Assembly (NCBI RefSeq): GCF_008828755.2
Contig: NZ_QBLM01000001.1
Span: 659,340 to 723,339 of the forward strand
DNA length: 64,000 bases
Reading direction: 5' to 3'
Origin: [Borrelia] turdi
GTDB lineage: Bacteria; Spirochaetota; Spirochaetia; Borreliales; Borreliaceae
The notes beneath the pieces were generated by a model that saw only the letters and a list, made by a program, of their open reading frames with translations, searched no databases and had not been told where the DNA came from. Within the stretch, counting starts at the first letter, position 1. Each line of letters starts with the position of its first letter. The translations under genes were made by a program, and so were the position numbers. Positions 57,366 to 64,000 of the stretch are shown piece after piece.

Positions 57366-57395
57366 ATTACTTGACTTAATATTAAGTCAAGTAAT
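57366..57395. repeat. Perfect 30-bp inverted repeat between pstS and pstC
   Basis: Positions 57366-57380 and 57381-57395 are exact reverse complements with no spacer (core TTAATATTAA). On the minus strand it follows the pstS stop by 16 bp and lies 43 bp before pstC. No T-tract follows on that strand, so a stabilising or partial-termination hairpin is likelier than full termination. Confidence 0.7.
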
Positions 57396-57411
57396 CTTTT
57401 ATTTAATTTAA

Positions 57412-58254
57412 TTATGTTTTTATCCCTAAAAAGCCTTGTTCTTCAACGATATCTTGTCCGTTTGAGCTTGTCATAAAATCAATAAATTGAGTTACGCTTT
57501 TATCTTCGTATTTACTATTTGTAACTATTGTTAAATTTCTTTTAATGGTATATTTATTGCTATTTATTGTTTCTTTTGTAGGATATGTGCTGTTTACAGA
57601 AAGTATATTTAAACCCTTTTCTATTGAAGTTTTTGCGTATCCAAGACCTATATATCCTATTGAGTGTGGAGTAAGGCTTGTTTTTTCAATTACCTCTCCA
57701 TTAGATTTTACTACTATTCCGTCTTGTCTAAATTGAGATTCTTCATGAGTTTTAAAAATTTTATTAAGAAGTAAATCTTTTATAGAAGAATAAGAACCAG
57801 AAGAGGAGTCTCGATTAATAAAGTTGATTTTAGCATCAGGGCCTCCCACTTGTTTCCAATTTTGAATTTTACCATTTAGTATTTTAGCTAGATTTTCTTC
57901 TGTAATATTTGTAATTTTTATTTCAGGGCTTGTTATGAAAATTATAGCATCATAAGCAAATACAGTTTCTTTTGCTCCTTGTTCAATTTCTTCTTTTGTT
58001 AAATCTCTTGATGATATAGCTATTTTATATATTTTGTTAAATAGCCCGTTTATGCCAACACTACTTCCTTGTGCATCGTATGTTACTTTAGTATTATTGT
58101 TTATCTTACTATATTTTAAAATCATTTCATCTAGTATTGGACTTACAGTTGTAGAGCCCCCAATTGATACAATTTTTTCATTGTCTTGATTTTTACAGTT
58201 GTATAATAAACTTGTTGATAGCATAAAAATTAAGATAATAATTTTTTTCATCAA
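57412..58254 (-). CDS. pstS: Phosphate-binding lipoprotein PstS
   Basis: The 280-residue protein has a lipoprotein signal with lipobox LLYNC (Cys 20). The phosphate-binding fold has VSIGGSTTVSPILDEM, the ILNGKIQNWKQVGG hinge, INRDSSSGSYSSI (phosphate ligands) and PHSIGYIGLGYAK. It captures phosphate in the periplasm and hands it to PstCA. It is the first gene of pstSCAB. GGAG lies before the ATG. Confidence 0.96.
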   Translation of the reverse strand: MMKKIIILIFMLSTSLLYNCKNQDNEKIVSIGGSTTVSPILDEMILKYSKINNNTKVTYDAQGSSVGINGLFNKIYKIAISSRDLTKEEIEQGAKETVFAYDAIIFITSPEIKITNITEENLAKILNGKIQNWKQVGGPDAKINFINRDSSSGSYSSIKDLLLNKIFKTHEESQFRQDGIVVKSNGEVIEKTSLTPHSIGYIGLGYAKTSIEKGLNILSVNSTYPTKETINSNKYTIKRNLTIVTNSKYEDKSVTQFIDFMTSSNGQDIVEEQGFLGIKT

Positions 58255-58276
58255 GTAAACTCCTTCGTTTAAGTAT

Positions 58277-58304
58277 ATAATAGCATTACTTTAAAATAAG
58301 TCAA
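58277..58304 (-). promoter_or_regulatory. Promoter of the pst operon
   Basis: On the minus strand TTGACT (complement of 58299-58304), a 16-bp spacer and TATTAT (complement of 58277-58282) predict a start about 15 nt before the pstS ATG. I see no PHO-box-like direct repeat of the CTGTCAT type nearby. Confidence 0.6.
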
Positions 58305-58416
58305 TTATAAATTAGCTTTATTGGTCAAGTTATAATTGGGGAATAATAGTAAATATTTTAATTTTTTGGTATAAATTACTACTAGATTTGTATATTAAGT
58401 TTTGCGAGGTATTTAA

Positions 58417-58995
58417 ATGGCGGTAGTTAAATCTAGTGAGATTGAAAAAGGTTCTTTTTTGCTTATCAAAGGGACCCCCCATATTGTTCTTGAAAGAGAA
58501 TTTTCAAAAACAGGTAGAGGAGGGGCAATAGTAAGATTAAAGCTTAAGAACTTAAAAAACAAATTTGTCATTAGAGAAACTTTAAAAGGGGCAGATACTG
58601 CAGAGGCAATTGAAATTTACGAGGTTAGCGCCCAGTATTTATACAAAGATAAAGACGTTTTGGTTTTTATGGATTTAGAAACTTATGATCAGGTTAGTTT
58701 GGACTTAAAGGAAAGTGCCAATTTTCAAGATAAGGTTCCTTTTTTGCAGGAGTCAGAAATCTATTCTCTTATAATGTTTGATAATGTGGTTATTGATATT
58801 AAGTTGGCTCCAAAGATTGCTTTTGAAGTTGTAGAGGTTGAAGCAGCTGTTAAAGGTGATACTGTAACAAATGCAATGAAAAATATTACTCTTAATACGG
58901 GGCTTGTAGTTAAAGCTCCGCTTTTTATTAACGTTGGAGATAAAGTTTTAGTTAATTCTGAAACCAAAGAGTATGCAGAGCGAGTTAAAAGTTAA
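58417..58995 (+). CDS. efp: Elongation factor P, arginine type
   Basis: This is a 192-residue three-domain EF-P (KOW-like N-terminal domain, two OB domains), which helps ribosomes pass polyproline stretches. The tip loop is EFSKTGRGGAIVRLKLKNL with Arg at position 34, where E. coli EF-P has the modified Lys34. This context resembles the Pseudomonas EF-P (FNKSGRNAAVVKMKLKNL), in which Arg is rhamnosylated by EarP. No earP gene is adjacent here. The start of the next gene overlaps its end by 23 bp. Confidence 0.96.
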   Translation: MAVVKSSEIEKGSFLLIKGTPHIVLEREFSKTGRGGAIVRLKLKNLKNKFVIRETLKGADTAEAIEIYEVSAQYLYKDKDVLVFMDLETYDQVSLDLKESANFQDKVPFLQESEIYSLIMFDNVVIDIKLAPKIAFEVVEVEAAVKGDTVTNAMKNITLNTGLVVKAPLFINVGDKVLVNSETKEYAERVKS

Positions 58996-59626
58996 ATTAA
59001 TATTGGTTTTTTGTTATATTGTTTGTTCTTGCGAAATAAATTATCCTGAGATAAAAGAACTTGATTATAAGGTAAATTATTATTTTACTGAGAATCGTTT
59101 AGACTATTTTATGAGTTTTGATTTTGCAATTAAGGTTCTAAAGTCAAAGGATGTTTTTAAATTGTCAATAGAGAATAAGGACACTAGTGAGTTTATTCAA
59201 GTGGTTAATGATAATTATAGATCTTTTTTTATAGATTCTATTCTTGGCAAGGATATTTTATATTGTAGGGATTTGAGATTTAATTTTTTTGATGAAACTT
59301 TTTCTGATTTTACTTCATGTGTTCGTCTTTTTGATAAGGGTATGAGAGTTTACAATAGAGAGCTTGTTATTTCTTTAGGTATGTCAAAGTATGATTTAGA
59401 TGACGTTCATAATTATGTATATAAGTCTAAGGATATGGCAATGTTAAATAAGTTAAGCAATTCTAAAGTATTTTTTGTTAAAACTTTTAAAGACAAATTA
59501 TATCCTATTTCTTCAGTTGCTAGGATTGATTCAATAGATAACTTAGAGGTTGATAAAACATTGGATAATTACATAAGTTTTTATTATGTTGAAAAAAATT
59601 CAAATCTTTTTTTTAAGGTTAACTAA
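58973..59626 (+). CDS. Putative lipoprotein, unknown function
   Basis: In this 217-residue protein (BB0213-like) the N-terminus MQSELKVKLILVFCYIVCSC has a lipobox-like end with Cys 20. The mature part is mixed alpha/beta with several Tyr/Phe-rich segments; no family recognised. The ATG lies inside efp (23-bp overlap), so its translation is coupled. Its last codons and stop form part of a 16-bp perfect inverted repeat that ends the opposite-strand tRNA transcript. Confidence 0.7.
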   Translation: MQSELKVKLILVFCYIVCSCEINYPEIKELDYKVNYYFTENRLDYFMSFDFAIKVLKSKDVFKLSIENKDTSEFIQVVNDNYRSFFIDSILGKDILYCRDLRFNFFDETFSDFTSCVRLFDKGMRVYNRELVISLGMSKYDLDDVHNYVYKSKDMAMLNKLSNSKVFFVKTFKDKLYPISSVARIDSIDNLEVDKTLDNYISFYYVEKNSNLFFKVN

Positions 59627-59640
59627 AAAAAAGATTTGAA
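59592..59640 (-). terminator. Strong intrinsic terminator of the tRNA-CAU transcript, inside the 3' end of the lipoprotein gene
   Basis: A perfect 16-bp stem (59599-59614 with 59625-59640) and a 10-nt loop lie directly after the 3' end of the minus-strand tRNA. On the minus strand the stem is followed at once by seven T (complement of 59592-59598). The stem and loop include the last codons and stop of the plus-strand lipoprotein gene. Confidence 0.85.
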
Positions 59641-59641
59641 T

Positions 59642-59715
59642 TGGGCCCACCAGGACTTGAACCTGGGACCTACCGATTATGAGTCGGGTGCTCTAACCAA
59701 CTGAGCTATGGGCCC
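59642..59715 (-). tRNA. tRNA with CAU anticodon (elongator Met or Ile2)
   Basis: This is a 74-nt cloverleaf: acceptor GGGCCCA with TGGGCCC, D-arm GCTCAGTTGGTTAGAGC, anticodon loop CTCATAA, T-arm CCAGG-TTCAAGT-CCTGG and discriminator A. The CCA is not encoded. The acceptor starts with a G-C pair, so it is not the initiator. CAU can be methionine or, when the C is lysidine, isoleucine; the GGGCCC acceptor favours Ile2 but this is not decisive. Confidence 0.9.
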
Positions 59716-59745
59716 TCCTTAGCTTTAATTTATTATATTTATTTT

Positions 59746-60780
59746 TTATTCATTGTCAAGTTCATTTTGAATAACTTCTATTTTAGAAGTTAATGCATCT
59801 AATTTGTTATTAATTTTGTCTTTTTCTTTTGTTAGGATTTGCATTTTTTGTTGAATGGTTTTTATTTCTTCCTGTTTTGTTATTTTTGTTAAATCATTAC
59901 TTAAGTTTAATATTTTTTGGTTTGTTTTTTCGATTGTTTGGATTGCTGCGCTGATTGTATTGGTTTTAGTTGTGATTTTATCTTTTTTTGTGGTTTCAAT
60001 AAATTCTTCAGCAATTTTTTTTAAAATATTTTCTTTGGTTTTTACAATAACATTGATTTTGTTTTTTATTAGATTCTTTTTGTATATTTTTTCTTTTTTG
60101 CTTTTATATATTATTTGTTTTATTTCTTCTTTTATGCTTTTTATATTTGTTTTGATTTCATTTATTGTTTTAAATTCTTTAATAATTATATTGTTTAATT
60201 TTTTATTTAATGAAAATTCATTTATTATGCTTTCAAAGTTTTCAGAAAGGTAATATTTTGTTAATATTTTTTTTTCAAATTCTTTTGATATTTTACATAC
60301 ATTTACCATATTTATAATATTGTTTATTGCTGAGTTGACTTTAAGTATTATCCTTTGTAAAGGATTTTTTGTTTTATAATCACTTGCTAATTCTATTTTT
60401 TTATATTTTTCAAGTTTTAATTTAGAAAAATTCATGTTGTATTTTGATATTAATTCTAGATTTTGAGGATAAATTTCAATTATTGCTTTAGCAATTTCTT
60501 TAAGTTTTTTTTTGTATGATTTACTAACAGATTTATGTTCTGTTTTAAGAATATAAATTTTTTTGTTTAAATTTTTTAATATGTTTTCATTTTCTTCTGA
60601 TTTGCTTAAATTGCTTTTCATTTGGTACAATTCTTTTTCTGCTAATTTTAGATTAGGATAGTGGTTTAAATTTTTTAATTCTACTATATTATTATTTTTT
60701 AATATTTTTCCAAGTTCAATTAAACTTTTTTCTTTTTCTATCTTTAATGAGCTGATTTCGGATTTGATTTTCTTTATCAT
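59746..60780 (-). CDS. Coiled-coil protein, unknown function
   Basis: This is a 344-residue protein (BB0212-like) with very high Lys, Glu, Ile and Asn content. Long coiled coils cover residues about 1-105, 200-260 and 275-344. No signal peptide, TM or catalytic motif is seen. It lies 18 bp downstream of mutL on the same strand and just before the tRNA gene, so it may be co-transcribed with mutL. Function cannot be named from sequence. Confidence 0.75.
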   Translation of the reverse strand: MIKKIKSEISSLKIEKEKSLIELGKILKNNNIVELKNLNHYPNLKLAEKELYQMKSNLSKSEENENILKNLNKKIYILKTEHKSVSKSYKKKLKEIAKAIIEIYPQNLELISKYNMNFSKLKLEKYKKIELASDYKTKNPLQRIILKVNSAINNIINMVNVCKISKEFEKKILTKYYLSENFESIINEFSLNKKLNNIIIKEFKTINEIKTNIKSIKEEIKQIIYKSKKEKIYKKNLIKNKINVIVKTKENILKKIAEEFIETTKKDKITTKTNTISAAIQTIEKTNQKILNLSNDLTKITKQEEIKTIQQKMQILTKEKDKINNKLDALTSKIEVIQNELDNE

Positions 60781-60798
60781 GGGAACTCTGATTTCATT

Positions 60799-62634
60799 TT
60801 ATGCTCTGTCAACTTTTTTTTCAAGCTCAAATTTAGATATTTTGTAATAAATTTTTCGTCCATGAGGACAGTGTTTTATTTCTAGTTTGAAAAATTCATT
60901 TATTAAAAATTTGCTAAATTCAAGGCTTAATATGTCATTTGTTTTAACAGCTTTTCTACAGGCAATAGTTGCATATAAATCAGATTCAAGAGAATTTATT
61001 GTTCTACTTTTTCTTGATTGAAAAAAGTGAATAAGAGTATTTTCATATTGATTGCAAATATTAGGAATAGATTCAAGTTGATATTTTTTAGGGCCTATTT
61101 TAGAGATTATAATGTCCATTTTTTTGTATTCCTCGATTTCACTATCTATAATTTCTTCTATGTTTTTATCAATTATTGTGAATTCAATTGGTATTAGAAG
61201 TTTTTGAATAGTTTTTTTTGAATTTCTAAGTTTTTCATATATTATTTTTTCATGAACTGCGTGTTGGTCTATGAAGTAAATTTCATTTATTTTTTCAACG
61301 ATCAAAAATTCAGAAAATATTTGCCCTATGTAGTTAAATTTTATTTCTTCTTTTTCATCTTTGTTTATTGGTTCTTCAAATTCTAAAAAGTTGTCAGAGA
61401 AAATGTTTGTAATATTTTCCTTAAATGATGGTCTGTTTTGTATAATTGAATTATATTTTTTAAGGCCAATATCGTTTTGTATTATGTTTTTGTTTAGTTC
61501 GTTTGCATTATTTTCTGTTTCTAAATTTTTATTTTGGGGTATGTAATATGTGCTAGTTTTATTAAAGTTTTCTGGTTGGTTTATCATTTCTATTAAATTA
61601 TCATCATCTGTTAATTGTCTTTTTATTATTATGTCGTTGTAGCTGTTTGTGTCTTTATCGAAAAAATTATTAATGTTATCAGAAATTAGCTTAAATAAAA
61701 ATGGAAGATTGAAAAATCTTACTTCTTTTTTTTGAGGATGGACATTAAAGTCAATATATTCAGGGTTTATTTCTAAAAATAAATAGCATATTGGGAAGTT
61801 GCCAGGAGAAAGTATTCTACTGTGCCCATTAGTTATTGCTTCTAAGAGATCTTTTTGATCGATAGGTCTTCTGTTTACAAATGTTTTAATATGTCTTTTA
61901 CTTTTTTTAGAAAAATTAGCTGGTGCTAGAAATATTTCTATTTTTATATTTTCATGTTCTTTTTTTAAGACCTTAAATTTATTATTTTCTATTACACTTC
62001 CATATACATTTTGCACTCTATCAATTAACGATTCTTTAAAGTAAATTTTTCTTAGTTTTTGATTTAAATTAATTTCGAAATTGATTTCAGGATGGGTTAT
62101 TATTTTTTCTTCTAAAACTTTGAGACACATTTTTGTTTCAATGGGTTCTTGCTTTAAAAATCTTTTTCTTGCTGGAAAGTTGTGAAATATTTTTGTAACA
62201 TCTACTATTGTTCCGTTTATGGCGGGTTGTTTTTTAAAGCATTTTTCAATTCCATTTTCTATTTCTATTTGATAGCTTTCATTTTTAGTTGTTGAGCTTG
62301 TTATTGAAATGTTAGAGCAAATTGCAATACTGGAGAGAGCCTCGCCTCTAAATCCTAGAGTTTCTATTTTTCTTAAATCTTCTTCTGAGGATATTTTTGA
62401 AGTGGTGTGTGGTAAATAGCAGATTTTTAAGTCTTCTTTACTTATTCCGCTTCCATTATCTATTATTAAGATTTTGTGAATTCCCCCTTCTTCAAGAAAG
62501 ACCTCAATTTTAGTAGCCCCAGAATCTATTGAATTGTCTAGTAATTCCCTTAATATTGAACATGGTCTGTCTATTGATTCTCCTGCTGCTATTTTTTGAA
62601 CCAAGTATTTATCTAAGAATCTTATTTTATTCAT
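60799..62634 (-). CDS. mutL: DNA mismatch repair endonuclease MutL
   Basis: The 611-residue protein has the GHKL ATPase motifs [22 protein letters not shown] and [12 protein letters not shown] linker with low complexity (about 330-430) leads to the C-terminal domain with the nuclease motif [12 protein letters not shown] (DQHA-x2-E-x4-E), plus [10 protein letters not shown] and CPHGRK, which mark the endonuclease type. It thus nicks the new strand itself, as expected in a bacterium without MutH. AGGA precedes the ATG. It lies 6 bp after lmp1 on the same strand. Confidence 0.96.
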   Translation of the reverse strand: MNKIRFLDKYLVQKIAAGESIDRPCSILRELLDNSIDSGATKIEVFLEEGGIHKILIIDNGSGISKEDLKICYLPHTTSKISSEEDLRKIETLGFRGEALSSIAICSNISITSSTTKNESYQIEIENGIEKCFKKQPAINGTIVDVTKIFHNFPARKRFLKQEPIETKMCLKVLEEKIITHPEINFEINLNQKLRKIYFKESLIDRVQNVYGSVIENNKFKVLKKEHENIKIEIFLAPANFSKKSKRHIKTFVNRRPIDQKDLLEAITNGHSRILSPGNFPICYLFLEINPEYIDFNVHPQKKEVRFFNLPFLFKLISDNINNFFDKDTNSYNDIIIKRQLTDDDNLIEMINQPENFNKTSTYYIPQNKNLETENNANELNKNIIQNDIGLKKYNSIIQNRPSFKENITNIFSDNFLEFEEPINKDEKEEIKFNYIGQIFSEFLIVEKINEIYFIDQHAVHEKIIYEKLRNSKKTIQKLLIPIEFTIIDKNIEEIIDSEIEEYKKMDIIISKIGPKKYQLESIPNICNQYENTLIHFFQSRKSRTINSLESDLYATIACRKAVKTNDILSLEFSKFLINEFFKLEIKHCPHGRKIYYKISKFELEKKVDRA

Positions 62635-62640
62635 TACAAT

Positions 62641-64000
62641 TTATATTCCTATTATTTTTTTAATATTTTCATTTTTTTTGTAATTTGGAAATTTTTTGAC
62701 AAGCTCTCTTAATGTTTGATCATTATTATTCTCATTATATTCTATTATTCCTAGCGCATGTAAGGCTTCTGGATTGTTTGGCTTTAATTTTGTATATTCT
62801 TTTAGAAGGTCTTTAGCTCTTGTGTTGTCATTAATTTCAATTAGAGTGGTTGCAAGATTGTATTTTGCTTCAATATCGGAATTGCTTATTGCTTTTTCAA
62901 AAATTTCAATTGCTTTTTGATAATTTTTTTGATTTTTATAAAGTATTCCAAGATTGTTTAAAGCTAATTTATTGTTTTTGTTTATTATCTTTTCAAGAGT
63001 TGAGATTGCTTGAGTTTTATTTCCTGATTTTTCGTATGCTTTTGCTAGATTTATGTAGGCTGAAGTATTTTCAGGGTTTTTTTCAATTACTAAGCTGTAA
63101 AGCGATATGGCATTTTGGTAATTTTCGTTTTTAAGATTTATAGATGCTTTTAAATATAAATATTCACTTTTTTCTGGATTTAAATTGATAGCCTTGTTTA
63201 TTATTTCAAGAGATTCTTTAAGTTTATTGTTTTCAAATTTTGCTATTGATAGGTTATAAATAGCAATTTCGTTGGGGGTTTTTGTATTATCATAAAAAAA
63301 ACCCAAATATTCTTCACTTTTTTTGAAGTTACCCAAGTTGTTTGATACGATTCCAGCTTTTAATGCATAATTTAGCTTTTTGTTGAGATTGTAGGCATTT
63401 TTAAAACTTTCAAATGCTTGCTGCATATTGCCATTTTTTTCTTCAGCTATTCCTTTTTGGTAGTAGGCGGTGTCATAATTTTTATCAATTTGTATTGCTT
63501 TCTCAAAAGATTCTATTGCTTTTTTGTTTTTATTTAACATCATTAAAGCTATTCCTTTGTTATTATGTGCTTTTTTATGTTTTGGATTGAGCCTTATTGT
63601 TTGATCAAATGAGGCTATTGAATGTTCATACTTTTTAAGCTTGAATCTAATAATTCCAAGTTTATAGTAATCTTCTTGGGTGTTTGTGAGCTTAGTAATT
63701 TTTTCATATACATTTTCTGCTTTTAGTAAATCTCCATTGTTTTCATAAGCTTGAGCTAAAGTTTTAGAGGCATAGCTGTCATTAGGATTTATTGTTAAGA
63801 ATTCGTTTAGATCTTTAATGGCTTGTTGACGAGTTTTTGGATTTTCAAGATCAGTAGGCTTTATTGAATAAACCTTAGATTTAAGATTTTCCAATTGTTG
63901 AATTTTATTAGCTTGGGCTAAAGTGTTAGAGGCATAGCTGTCATTAGGATTTATTGTTAAGAATTCGTTTAGATCTTTAATGGCTTGTTGACGAGTTTTT
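62641..64000 (-). CDS. lmp1: TPR repeat protein Lmp1, N-terminal part outside the window
   Basis: The frame is open through base 64000; an in-frame TTG at 63894 is internal. The visible 452 residues are the C-terminal end of a large protein. About ten tetratricopeptide repeats run to the C-terminus (YYKLGIIRFKLKKYEHSIASF, AYINLAKAYEKSGNKTQAIST). The edge segment holds at least one and a half copies of a 54-residue tandem repeat containing TRQQAIKDLNEFLTINPND. This matches the surface-located membrane protein 1 of B. burgdorferi (BB0210), which is tied to persistence. It precedes mutL by 6 bp. Confidence 0.9.
   Translation of the reverse strand, partial: KTRQQAIKDLNEFLTINPNDSYASNTLAQANKIQQLENLKSKVYSIKPTDLENPKTRQQAIKDLNEFLTINPNDSYASKTLAQAYENNGDLLKAENVYEKITKLTNTQEDYYKLGIIRFKLKKYEHSIASFDQTIRLNPKHKKAHNNKGIALMMLNKNKKAIESFEKAIQIDKNYDTAYYQKGIAEEKNGNMQQAFESFKNAYNLNKKLNYALKAGIVSNNLGNFKKSEEYLGFFYDNTKTPNEIAIYNLSIAKFENNKLKESLEIINKAINLNPEKSEYLYLKASINLKNENYQNAISLYSLVIEKNPENTSAYINLAKAYEKSGNKTQAISTLEKIINKNNKLALNNLGILYKNQKNYQKAIEIFEKAISNSDIEAKYNLATTLIEINDNTRAKDLLKEYTKLKPNNPEALHALGIIEYNENNNDQTLRELVKKFPNYKKNENIKKIIGI
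63749..64000. repeat. 54-codon tandem repeat at the window edge
   Basis: The stretch 63764-63838 is repeated without change at 63926-64000, an exact 162-bp offset (54 codons). Just outside it the copies differ by single bases (63763 versus 63925, giving Lys versus Asn). The repeat continues out of the window. Confidence 0.9.

Noticed and set aside
62641..63894. Start of the TPR protein at the TTG at 63894
   Set aside because: The frame is open to the window edge and continues in the 54-residue repeat, so this is an internal Leu codon.
63749..64000. CRISPR-like repeat
   Set aside because: The repeat is a 162-bp in-frame protein repeat, not short direct repeats with unique spacers.

Overview
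The window is a chromosomal segment of a Lyme-group Borrelia (Borreliella burgdorferi sensu lato). The AT-rich composition, the gene content and the gene order match the B. burgdorferi chromosome from bb0264 (left edge) down to bb0210 (right edge); the BB numbers used below are recalled from B31 and were not searched. It holds about 55 protein genes and two tRNA genes. I see no rRNA, CRISPR array, insertion sequence or prophage. The exact species or strain cannot be fixed by eye.

Left part (1-14 kb): the 3' part of a DnaK paralogue, signal peptidase I, an M23 peptidase, two TPR or acidic membrane proteins, a lipoprotein lytic transglycosylase, undecaprenyl-diphosphate phosphatase, FtsK, ribosomal protein S21, a second M23 peptidase and RecJ. 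This stretch is dominated by cell-envelope construction and division. From 14 to 28 kb come Lon, an MMPL/RND exporter, LeuRS with a tRNA-Leu just upstream, DedA, phosphatidylcholine synthase, PepF, an ITPase, and a tight M23-bactofilin-DUF327 operon.

Middle part (28-43 kb): the glycerol operon glpF-glpK-small ORF-glpD, with a near-consensus promoter and a leader of about 195 nt; deoxynucleoside kinase; the BB0238-type protein; apolipoprotein N-acyltransferase; a TPR/NHL/VWA-like protein; YchF; and the rpsT-hbb-bactofilin-rho-rpmE cluster. The clearest anomaly of the window is here: glpD has an in-frame TAA at codon 498, after which the same frame continues for 31 codons of typical C-terminal glycerol-3-phosphate dehydrogenase sequence.

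Right part (43-64 kb): an M16C zinc protease, a lipoprotein, SerRS, a Dus enzyme, two small unknown proteins, 6-phosphogluconolactonase, FliG1, a short AlaRS without its C-terminal domain, the ZIP-type transporter BmtA, the pstSCAB phosphate operon (with an unusual PstA carrying a substrate-binding-protein-like insertion), an EF-P of the arginine type, a lipoprotein, tRNA-CAU, a coiled-coil protein, an endonuclease-type MutL, and the 3' part of the TPR protein Lmp1, cut by the window edge inside its 54-residue tandem repeats.

Several long perfect inverted repeats sit in coding or intercistronic DNA and are listed separately. The functional themes are envelope and cell-shape construction, uptake of host nutrients (glycerol, phosphate, metal, choline, deoxynucleosides), and core translation and repair. 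I did not find a convincing wholly new multi-gene system; the strongest leads are the glpD nonsense codon, the PstA insertion domain, the arginine-type EF-P and the M23-bactofilin-DUF327 operon.
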